Origin: Rhizophlyctis rosea
Lineage: Eukaryota > Chytridiomycota > Chytridiomycetes > Rhizophlyctidales > Rhizophlyctidaceae
Reading direction: 5' to 3'
Length of the DNA: 36,990 nucleotides
Assembly: GCA_027596075.1 (NCBI GenBank)
Contig: JADGJC010000236.1
Location: 28,803 to 65,792 of the forward strand
The notes beneath the pieces are model-generated. The model saw nothing but the letters and a program-made list of their open reading frames with translations, ran no database searches and was not told the DNA's origin. Of this stretch, positions 10,577 through 22,500 are shown piece by piece. Within the stretch, counting starts at the first letter, position 1, and each line of letters starts with the position of its first letter. A program made the translations under genes and the position numbers.

Positions 10577-13500
10577 ATGTCCTTCCTCCACCCCAACCCA
10601 CCAGACCCCCAACCCCCAACACCCCTGACCCTCCGCACATCCGCCTCCCTCCTCGCATCCGACACCCACCGCCAACACATCCCCTCATACCCTCGCCACT
10701 GGTCTCACCTACTCCTTGCCCTCAAAACCCACGAACCAACACTCCGTCTCCTCTCCCTAAAATGCATGATAATGGCCCACCAGTCTCTTCTGATCTCCCT
10801 CATCGAAGGTGTCGTCGTGGGAAAAGGTTCTGCTTATGACTTTGGTGGGTGGGGTGGTGAGGATTTGAGGGGGAGTAGTAGGGGTAGTGCGGACTTGTTG
10901 GGTGGGGGTGGAAGTGGAAGTAATGTTGGTGCCAGTGGTGGTGGGCAGGATGGTAACGACGTGTTGGCAGAGTATGAATTTGCCGAAATGGGTGTCGAGT
11001 TTATGAAGAGGTGGGGCAGGGAGATGAGGGGTGTGAGGTTGGATGTGCTGAAAACTGTGCTCAGTGAGGCTATCTCTGGTGAGGTGAGTTTTGGTGCCTT
11101 GGGGGTGGGTAGATGGGTTGGGGGGTTTGGATTGGAGATTGGAGCAGATTAGTTGGGGTGGTTTGGTGAGGTAGAAAGTGGCCCAGCAGCGCACAGCGCA
11201 CAGTTTGGCGCGAAACGCTTTGAGCTCCGCGGAGCAGATTAGTTTTCCAGCGAAGCTGGCACAGGTGCCCGCAGCGCACAATATACTGTGAGCACCCACG
11301 TGATGTGAGTAAGGGGCAATGCTGGAGGACAAGGGATGGGATGGAGAATGAGGGGGGGAGGTTGAAAGGCGGGTTTGAGGGTTGTGGAAGGGGTTGGGTT
11401 GGAGAAGGGGAGGGTAGGGAAGGGAAAGAAGGGGTTGAACGGAGTTGGGTTGGCAAAGGGAAGGGGACGGAAGAATGGGAATTGGAACAGGCCACAAAAT
11501 CTCATGCCTCTGTAATAAATGCACAAAACCGCCTGACACATGCTCTACTTACTCAACTAACCCACATACTCAACAGACACCCACACACCGCCTCTCCTCC
11601 CTCCTCCTCCTCTCCCACCTCCTCCCCCTCCTCACTCACGCCTCAACACCACCCCACCTCCAACCTACAACCCTCCACACCCTTCTCCGGCTCCTCTTAA
11701 CCTACTTCCCAACCACCGATCCCGCAAACTATACAACAGCAACCTACACACCACCTCATATAACTTCCCACCGCATCACTCTCCTGCAGGCTCTATCAAT
11801 GTGGTTGGCAGTTCCGTCGTTTGCTGCCCACAACCCTGAAGCAACGGCGTATGTCATGCGGCTTGCGGGGGGTATATTGGAGTGGGGTGGAGGTGGGGAG
11901 GGGGAGGTGAAAGAGAAAGAAAAAGGAACTATCAACCCGTTTCTCCGAACTGCTATATTGAACCTCTTTACATCCCTCCCACCAACACCCCGAACAAAGA
12001 CATACCTCTCACACTACGCATCACGTGGAATCGACCACCTCACATCCCGAATCGAAGGACAGACATCTGCATCTGCATCATCCCAAAACCTCGCACAAAC
12101 TGGGTTGACGATCTTGACGGAAGAAGATGAGAGTTCTTCTCGTCCTTCTTCCGCACGCGCTACAACGACATCGTCTGCTAAAGACGAGAAGGAGAAGGAA
12201 AAGGAGAAGGAGAAAGAAAACGCCGCACCTCTCCACACGCATTTACAGAGGGGGGTTTATCGATTTTGGAATGTTCATCCTCCACGACCGAGTGACGAAA
12301 TACTCCTGCAAATTCTCTCACCACTACAAGCCGATTCGACAGACGACCTTCCCGCCGCACCTAACACCGTCAGCATCACAGTCCCCAGTAGTGGAGGGCC
12401 GGGGTATACGTATAGGAGGGTGCAGTATCTACTCTCCCTCGCCCGCTCCGAAGGTGCTGTTGTTACCTCTAATCCTGCTCTCGCACCTCCGGAAACGGCC
12501 GACACGAGCATGACGAGGAGTGTGAGTGGCTTTGGCGGGGGGTATGGGGAGGTTGGTGTTGGTGTTGTTGTTGATAAGGGGGTTAGGGAGAGGGTTTTAA
12601 AGAGATTACAAGGGGTGGAGGTGGGGCCGGCGGGGGAGGAAGTTGAGAGGGGGTTGAGGGTGTGGGTTGAGGGGTGGGGTGTTGCGGGTGGGGGTTGGGG
12701 AAAAGGGAGTGGGAAGGGGTGGAGGGGGTTTGGTGGAGAGGGTGGAGGTGGTGGTGAGGGGCAGGGTGGGAAGAATGTGATGGTTTTGGCAAAACCTTCA
12801 CAAACGGCAACAACAACAACCGCATCACTGTCGCGGATACTCTCCACTCCCCCTTCCCTCTCCCTCACTCGTACCCTTTCAACTCTCTCCTCACCCCCAA
12901 CATACCCCCCAAGCCACCCCCTAACATTCAACCTCTCACCACCCATCCTTCTCTTCCACCGGTACCCGTTCACCAAACTGATCTTTTTGCAAAATAAGTC
13001 CTTGACTATGGCACAGGATTTCCGGATCCAAACGTGGCCGCCAGGAATTTTTGCGTGCGAGCCTAGTTGTGGTGTTGTGGGGAGGGGTGAGAGTTGTAGT
13101 GTTGTTGTGAGGTTCTTAGGGAGGGGAGGAGCAGGAGGAGGGGGAGGGGGAGTTAAGGGTGGTGGGGAAGTTGGAGGCTTTTTGAGGGTTAGGAGTGGGG
13201 GTGGGTGGTGTGGTGAGCGGTAAGTCCTTCCCCCTTCTCTCCCTTTCCATCCCTCCAACCAACCACTAACATTATCCCCCAACCAGCATCGCCTTAAAAT
13301 CCCACCCAACACCCCCACTCCGCCTCCACCCCTCCACACCCCTCAAATTCCCCACAACACCCAAAACCGATACAAGAACCCTAACTTACACACTCCACAA
13401 CCTGCTCCCCATCGAGAATCCTTGTGTCATGGTTATCAGGGATTCGTCGCTGCTCTCTACTTCCCCAACAGGGTCGCAAAAGCTCTACACTTCCTCGCCA

Positions 13501-16500
13501 TTTAAGTTACCCCAAAGCGTCATTACCTTGGGACCAAAGGAAAGGAAAGTGTTTAACGTCATCTTTGCCCCTACTGAAGACCATGCCGCTGAATCGGACC
13601 CCGACCCCGGTGGGAGGAAATGCGAGGCGGAACTTGTGGTTGTGTCGAGTATTAGTTCGGAGATATTGTCGTTACCCATTTCCGGGATAGTGGGAGAATC
13701 CATCCGCGTCCTCGAAACCAAACTCGACTTTGGCCCCACGGATATATACTACGGGTCCGTCGCTCGTGGCGTCAACCTGTGGAATCTTACCGACCGGGAT
13801 GTGAAGGTTGTTTGGGAGGGGAGTAGTGACGAGATTTGGGTGTCGACAGCCAAGAGTGGTGAGAAGATTCGTGGACGGGGTGGTACACCCACTACGCCTG
13901 GGCAGAGGACGTTGATAGGTGAAGCCGACGTCCGCAGCCGCGTCATAACCTTAGAACCCTACGAAAAGAAAAAACTCCGCGTAACGTTCTTAAGCCATAT
14001 TTCCGGTACCCGAAACGAGACGTTGACGTTCCGCGCCCCCTCATCAACACCCCACACAATCGAATGTACCGCGTTTTCTGGTCCCATGCTGACCGTTCCC
14101 CTAATGGAACACATCTCCTTCCCCGCAACCCGCGTCACATCAAAATCCTCAATCCACCTCCCACTCACAAATCTCAGCGCCACACATACGGTGATATGTA
14201 CCATCACAGTCCCCACAACCGCCCCCATAACCTTCCGCTTAATGGACCCGGAACAATCAAACCGGCGAACAGGCAAGGATGGAGTTATCGGTGTAGAGTT
14301 GAAGGGGTATGAGGGGCCCGAAAGTGTTGGGTGTCTATTGACGATTCCGCCTACGAAGACGGCGGTTGTGGAAGTTACGTTTAGCCCGTCTACGTGGGGG
14401 AGTTTTAGGGTTCCGTTGACGGTTATGATGACGAAGCCGAGGAAGTGGAGTGTTGGTGTGTGGATTCTCGCTGGTGTTGGTGTTAATGAGGTTTATTTGG
14501 GACGGGAGAAACCTGTTGATCATTTGAGGAGGTTTTTTGAGAGGCCGGGACTCGAGAACGCTACGGGGGTTATGAAACGGACTCCTCCTCCTCCTTCTGT
14601 TGGGGAGGAGGGGAGTGGTGGCGGTGGTGGTGGTGGTGGGTCAAAGAGTAGTAAAGTTTTCGAACTTGATCCACTCTCACAAACCATCTTCGGTGCAGCT
14701 GTTACAGCAAGTTTCGAAGACGTTTACGAATTCGTTACGTTGACGAATACGACGTCAACGGTGCAGGCTTACCGGATTGTGTTGAGTCAGTATTTCGTTA
14801 CTGATGTGCCGCTGGATGGAGAGATGGATGCGTTGACAAGCGTTGAAGTTCCTGTGAGGTTGAATTTAGATTACTTCAACGACATATCCTCAAAAGACAT
14901 CCACGACCTCATCGCCCTAGGAAGCATAACCGTCTTCGACGAAGACAACACCGCAGGTGGACCAGGCTGGGTGACGACAGCCTTACATGGAGTCTACGGC
15001 GACCTCGTATCCCTCCAAGCCCGCGCCCTCGTCGAAGAAATCAAATACCCTGCAACAAAAGTAATGGAAAAAATCTCCCGCAGGATCTTTCTCCGAAACC
15101 GTACCTCCCTCGACATAATGTGGGAAGGTCGTATGACGAACGTTGGGATGCAGGGTATTGGGTTACAAGCTGATGGAATTCCCATGATTGTGCCGACGTC
15201 GAGTAGTAGCACCGATAGTCCTACCGGTGGTGTGCGCGGTGCGGAGTGGTGTCCCTTCACGCTTAGTGCGGGACGATTGAACCTGAAGCCGTATGAATGG
15301 CATGTACTGGAAATCAGTTTCCAAGCTACGGGGAGTGGAGAGTGGAGAGGGAAGATGTTCATGGAGTACGTGGATCCTGTTACGCATGTTGTTGGGGGGG
15401 AAAAGACGCGGGGGAAAGTCAAGAGGAGTTTGAGGAGTTTGTTGTTTCGGAGCCGGGTTGGGGTTGTGGATTTGGGGATTCTTCCGGACGGTGGAGTGTC
15501 ACTAGGTGACGTTGGTGTCGGCGAAGCTGTTGTCAAGAGTGTCGGGATTGTTAATCAAGGGGGGTTAGAAACAGCTTTTGGTATGGTTGGGAGTGAGACT
15601 GTGGGTGAAGTTATGGGCAACGGGTGGAGCAGTGTTGGAAAAAATATTCGTGTCGACGTTCCGGTTGTGTTTAGACCTTTGAGCGTGATGAGAGGAAGTT
15701 TTAGTGAGGGGATTTTAGTCACTTTCGGGAACGTCACGCGGTGTTTACCGGTTTGGGGTGCAGTGGGTGTGAGTTTGCTTACATCGAGTTTAGGACCTTT
15801 CTTAAAGTTACCCGGAGATTTCCCGACGGATGTCTTGCCGCCGCATTCGGCATTGCATACTGTTTCGTTAGGGTATGTCAGTACAATCAGTCCCAAATCA
15901 CGAGTCATCAAAATCAAAAATGCCGGCACTTTCGATTTGACGATCAAGAGTATCTCTACCCCTTCGGGAGACCGAACGCTCTCCTATCGATTCCTTGCTG
16001 ATTCCTCCTCTGGAGAGATGGACTTAACGGTTTTAGACGCTTACCCGCCAGCCAGTACAGACTTCGCAGTTCTCCGACCGGATGATCCCGATCCCGATTT
16101 CGACGAACTAGATTTCCGCGTCGGTGAGGAGAGAGGCGAACGGGGTGGCGGTGGTGGAATGGGGATGTCCCGGCAAAGCAGTGTTGGGAGTATGATGGGC
16201 GGTGCCGTTGGAGGTGTCCCACGGAGGAAGAGGTACAAGAGTATCAGTTATACAGCGGGGATGCCGAGTTTTGTGCAGACTAAGGTGTTCCCAGTCAGGG
16301 TGCCGGCGCTGGGCAGTGTGGAGGCTGTACTTAGGGTGGGTGGAGATGAGAAGGGTCCATTTGTGACCTCGTTGCGAGTGGAGATGGAGAGAAGTAATGG
16401 GGAGAGCGAGACGTACGTGGTTTGGGTTACGGGTAATATCCAGCCACCGTTGCAGGTGTGGGAGAGGAAGTTGGAGTTTGGAGTTCAAGCTGTGCATATG

Positions 16501-19500
16501 CGTCAGGTAAGGTGTTATCAATCCTTTGTATACGGAGTATTTACTTTCTCTATATCTAATTAACTCTCTTTCAAAGCGCAATGAGCTCAAATTTACCAAT
16601 ACCGGCTCCGTCCCACTCTGTTGGTCCCTCGTCCAAACGTCCATTGATTACAACCCAGTCACCAAATTTGACCCCCTGCCATTACCCAAAGATCAATCCA
16701 CAATCCCCAATCCACTTGCGATCTTCCCAATGACCGGGAAGTTGCCACCGGGGAGCACGCAATCCGTTGATGTAATCTTCACCCCATCCCTTCCTCAATA
16801 CGAGTGCACGGCCCATATGATGCTGAATACGGAAGACTTTGCCTCAACCCCCGTGATCATCCATGGAGTTGGCGCCTCCAGCAAACTTGTAGTGGATATG
16901 ACATCTTTGGACTTTGGTGTCCTACGTGTGGGGACCAAACGATCATACCGCATCCGACTCCGAAACCGTGGCATCCTGCAACTGAAATACTTCATCGAAT
17001 GCAGCGACACACAGTTCTCCGCCGATCCCGAACAAGGTTTGTTAGAAGGAGACGGCGCAACAGACCTCACCGTCCGTTTCGTACCAACCTCAGTAGGAAA
17101 TCACAAAGCCCACCTCCGCATCCTCCCGCACTCCCAAGAAGGGTACTCTCTCGACGCCGCAATCGTCACCGTAACAGGCATGGGAGGCTACCCAGAACTC
17201 GTAGTTCTAACACGCAACGTCGATTTCGGCACAGCGCTCTTCATGACACCTAACCGCAAACCCATTCGAGTGGAAAATAGGGGAGCAGCGGATGCACATA
17301 TTGTATTCAGTTGTCATCATCCCGCTATACGGTTGGAGGGACATGACCCGAGGGGCAGTGTTACGATTGGGGAGGGAGTTGTTGACGCTGATGAGAGGAG
17401 TGAACGGAGTGGGTATGGACGGCATGGAGGAAAGGAAGAAGCCGTTGATGCGCCTATTGTTTTGGGTCCGTATGCATCGGCGGAGATTTGGATCGTGTAT
17501 ACGCCTACGGTTGTGGAGACGTTGGATATCAAGGTCTTTTTGCGGTCTTCGGACAGTCGGGGTGATTATTTCATGGTTGGGTTGAAGGGATCGGTTGGGG
17601 TTCCGAAGCTCGTGTTGGATCCGCCGGATATACTTGAGAAGATGGACTTTGGTGTTTGTGCTGTCAATGGGGTGTACAAGAAGGTCTTTACTATGTCCAA
17701 CCAGGGCAACATTAGTTTGTTGTATTCCATGACGTTGGAGGCTATCAGGACGGTCTTGGCGGATGATGTTACAGCACCTTCAAAACCAACAACACCCAAA
17801 CGTCCCATCCTTACCATTGAACCGAATTCGGGAACACTAGCTGTTGGGGAAATAGCTACGGCCACATTGACCTTCGTTCCTCCTGCTCTGGCGGATTACG
17901 AATACGCATTCACTCTGAATTACGAATTCCGCACCTCAAACGCTATCATCAAGGGTGTTGGTGGGCGTGCTATCCTCAGCATTGACTCTCCACTGACAGT
18001 GTTGGACTTTGGTGTCTGTAGATTGAACCGGAAGTTCCGTAAGGCGGTGGCGATATCAAACACGGGCAATCTGGGGGTTGACTATCACTTGCGACCGGAA
18101 CCTCGGGGGGGAGATTGGCATTTATATGATGACGAAATTGTTGTGGAAAGATTTGACGGTGAGACTCAAAAAAGGACAAATGAGGAGGAGGAGGCACGAC
18201 AGACAAGGGCTATGGTCATTCGTGACAGATGGACGGAACAATTAGCTGCGATGGGTTTCCATCTTGTCAATCCGGATGGGTACTGCAAACCGCATGCCAA
18301 GACCGAACTTGTGATTGAGTATGCTCCTACCGTTGAAGATTTGGTCAACATGCGGTTGAGAGTGTTCTTCGGAGATCAACATGAGGATGTGGATATCCGC
18401 GGCAGAGCAGCCATTCCGAGACTGTTGCTATTTGGAGCAAATAATGAGCCGCTTGGCGTGAAGGGCGAAGGGGAGGTGCTTGACTTGGGTGTGCATCCTG
18501 TCATGTCGGAGTACATGCACACGCTGCAGTTAGTGAATGAAGGGCCTTTTGGTATCGATTACTTCGTTCAGCCAATGGGTACCAGAGAGTTCGATGTTCG
18601 ACCCCTGAGAGGGTTCATTGAACCCGATTCATCCATCCCGCTGCGCCTCTACTTCCGTCCGACAACTGAGAGCAAATTCCACACCAATTTCAAAGTCCTA
18701 TGGGAACGTGAGCCCATCCATTTCCGCGTTCTAGGGAGTGGCGGGATCGGCAAATTGGAGATTGCGTATTTGGAAGAGAAGGATATGGCGTTGAACGGGC
18801 TTGATTTCGGGATGGTGCCGTTCAACAGTGCGGCTGAGAAGCATTTCTTGATCCATAATGTGGGAATGGTAGAGATCTCTGTCAGGGCGGATGTGGACAA
18901 TGAGGAGTATGTGATCACACCTATGGGAGATCCGTTCCCTATCGAATCAGGGAAGAAGGGGTTGACAGTTCGCAGTCCCAATAAGAGGGTGGCGTGGAAT
19001 TGGTATTCGAGTTTCAAGATGGGTCTTCAGCCTCAGATGGGACAGGAGTTCGCTGTTCGCTTCGTAGCAAGGTCGCCGACCACTTCAGCCGGGAACATCC
19101 ATATCAAATCGGAGTGTGGAAACTATTTGATATCAATGAGGGGCAAGGGCGGAACCATCCAGATTTCGCACAAAGGAGATTTGAGCTTCGGTGATATCGC
19201 GAGCAACTTCACCTACTCCCGGAAGATCTCGGTTGTGAACAATGGATCCATCCCCGCGACGTTGACAGCTGAGTGGCTGGTTGTGGGTCATTCGGAACAA
19301 CCCAGTGCAATGATACGGTTGACCGATACATACTCTGCGCTGGATCCTCGGTCGCAGTGGGCAAGGCAGACGCTTTTGAAGGAGCGTGGTGAGACGGATG
19401 ATTATGCTAAGCTCTCATCAAAGGACCACTGGCGGTTAATACAACTCATGATCAGGAAGACCGAAGTGATTGAGGATAGCGGGGCGGGACAAGTTGCGCT

Positions 19501-22500
19501 TAGTAAGATGTGGGGATCGACCTTGTCGAAAATCAAGGCAATGACACAGAAGGAACCTGCCGCGGTGGCAACAGTACCACTACCGGATCCGCCTTCCCAT
19601 GCCAGCACAAGCTCGGTTGGGGCTACTGAATCTGTCGGCACGACATCCAGCACAAACTTCATCCAACCTTTTGAGCGGGGCACAAGTCGGCAAAGCTCGT
19701 CATCAATGCTTCAACGACGTGGCGTGCCAGCACATTATTCAGCTCATTTCAAACGTCGGCAAATGTTTTTCCATCTCATCACAACTACTCAGCTCACTAG
19801 TCAGGTCATGCCTACCACGAGACCTTACATCAAAGTTGATCCTCCAATCTCCCTATTGCCCAGTTATGGCGAGACGATTTTAAATGTTGAGATCAATATG
19901 TCCACGGAAGATACATTCTTAGCAACTTTGGTCCTCAAAGCTAGTGTTCCCAACACACCCGTCCACGAAATCTCCTTGACAGCCACGCCGAAAGCAGTCA
20001 ATATTGTCTGCGACGACACCAGAATTCTCAACTTCCATCGCCAACCTCTGCACGAAACTGAGGTCTTAACGCGCACTTTCACCAATGTCGGACATAAGGA
20101 CTTCAACTTCCGCATTGTGAATCCGAACTCCTTCCTGACGGCAGTCCCCGCTAAGGGTATCTTGAGAGTTGGGGAAACTGTGACGGTAACATTCAACTTC
20201 CGTCCAACAGACGAATCAGTCCAGACCGGAGATGTGGTATTTGAGCCGGACTGCTCACAACCGGTACGGCTGAAGTTCAATGGTGGTGGTGGGTACGCCA
20301 AGGCATCATTAGCAAAGTATAGGAGGTTCGACTTCGGATATTGTATGATCGGAAAGGACACGGTGTCATACTTGCCAATCACAAACGAAGGCAATGCATT
20401 CTTGCATCTGACAAAGTTCGATTTGATGGAAACGGATACGTTCTTCAGGGGTTTGGAGTGGCCTACAACGAGAGTTTCGCTATTTCCCGGAAAGACATAC
20501 AATCTGCCCATCGTTTTCAACCCGCATGAGGAAAGTCCTGCCCCCGGAAGGTTGACCATCGGCACGAATACGGAGTCATGGGATATTGAGCTCATTGGAT
20601 TGGGAAGAGAAGCAGTTTTGATTGTGTCGAAGGTTGCGCTAGAGTTTGCGGAATGCTTAATTGGGAATACGTATGAGCAAAAGTTGGGTTTGAAGAATGT
20701 TGGTGACGTGAATTATCCCGTGACGTTCAAGTTGGAGAAGGAGTTCAAGGACGTTGAGTTCATCCCGACATCTTTGGTGATCAACCCTTACACGGAGAGT
20801 TTCGTCACAATCGCGTACACGCCAACAAAAGAAACGAAGCATACGGTCGTGCTTACAGTTTCATCACCATATAGTACTCACATCGTTCCTTTGGTCCTTC
20901 ACGCCGGTACCGCCATTTTAGAATTCAGCTCCACCGACCTCGACTTTGGAATGTTCGAACGTACCACGCGCCCAACACTGCCCGTCACCATTCGTAACAT
21001 CGGTACTGTAAGAACAAGCTTTGTCATTCGGGATGTTGTCCGGCCATCCATGTTCCATATCACACCAGCGAAGGGACTTCTCTACCCGGGAAGACAGGCA
21101 GATGTAGCAATCTCACACATCAAGCATGAAGTTGCTAGTTTTAAAGAGCACCTAGTCGTCCGCACAGACCTGATCGACAAGCTTTACCATTTGACCGTGA
21201 GAGGACAGTGCGAAGAAGCTGTGCTACATCCGGACGAGTTCAACATGCTCAATTTGGGCATATGTCCAGTCCTCGAACCCACTACCAAACCTTTGACCTT
21301 CACCAATTACGGACGATACCCGCTCGACTGGTCCATCAAATCCGCTTACCCGCTCAAAGTGGTCCCATCCTCCGGTATAGTGCCAGGCGGCGAAACTGGC
21401 ACTATCAACATTTCATGGTCACCGTCGGGCGGCTACGAACTCCGTACCCAAGTCAGTATGGTTACGAACATCGGTGTGTTCAACATTGTGGTCAGGGGTA
21501 AAGCGGCATTCCCAGAAATGGTCATCAAGAACATGTATCTCGATTTTGGGGTTTGCGCGGTAGGATATACGTATCGGGAAACGTTCTCGATCACAAATAA
21601 AGGGAAGGTACCGATTTCATTCACGATCCCACCACTGAGAGAGACAAGCTACACCGTAACAATGAGTCATGGGGTATTAGAACCGAAGGAGACCAAAGAT
21701 GTGGATGTCATGTTCAAACCTGCCGGCGTCGGCAGATTTGCAAATACCTTCATCGTAGAATGCAAAGGCATCAACTACAAGGAGGTGGTGGTAATAGGGG
21801 TAGGAGGACAAATGAAGCTGGAAATTTCACCATCGGTGCTCCAAATGGGTCGTTGCCCATGTGACTTGCGAGTGTACCATGGTATTACGCTCATCAACCA
21901 TGGTGACGTCACGCTATATGCAGATTTCCCGGACAACCAGAGTACGCCGGAATGTGAGATTATACCTCCGGCATCTATTGCCATCAAACCCAATCAGAGC
22001 GTACGGTGTCTGATAGGCATTACGGCGAAGACTGTTGCGTGTTTTAGAGCGAAGTTGAAGTTGACCACAAAGGAGAAGGGATATGATATCCCATTGGAGG
22101 GTTGGTACTATTGTGTCTATGTTGTGCTATAACGCATACTGACCAAGACTATGTAGGTGTGGGTTTGAAGATTGTACTAAGCGAGAGGAGTAAGAAGATT
22201 CTGGAAGAGGAGAGGTTACCGGTGGTGAGTACGACATGTGCTTTGCTCGCTTCTTCGAAGTATCGCGTATTCAGCCAAGCTCACCACCCGTCATCCCATC
22301 TGTAGCTGGCACCGACCGATCCTCTTTCCTACGAATCACCAACAAACGATATCGACATGATGCTCCGACGACTCGGCAAGCTCTTCCGTCTGGATTTCCG
22401 CTTGGTTGAGATTGTCTCAATTCTATATCCATGCGCGAACGTCTTCATGCAAGGAAGCAAAACATTTAGCTGGGTTGGAACCGCATCGCGCTTGGTGGTT

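Larger units (their letters stand above)
12925..22156 (+). other. ASH-domain array (about 22-24 units) of the giant protein
   Basis: The region from residue ~619 to the exon 4/5 border consists of ~100-130-residue units. Typical starts are LDFGVLRVGTKRSY, LDFGVCRLNRKF, LDFGMFERTTRP and LDFGVCAVGYTY, each followed by N-x-G or similar turns. Units in exons 2-3 are more divergent (ISFPATRV, IKYPATKV, FGAAVTASF), those in exon 4 more regular. The exon 4/5 splice gives IPLEG-VGLKIVL, the expected last strand of a unit. The count is approximate because boundaries were read by eye. Confidence 0.75.

Noticed and set aside
10757..13339. Long minus-strand frames (up to 354 codons) rich in Pro/Ser/Thr
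   Set aside because: They are shadows of the G-rich blocks of the giant gene's coding strand, with low-complexity products only.
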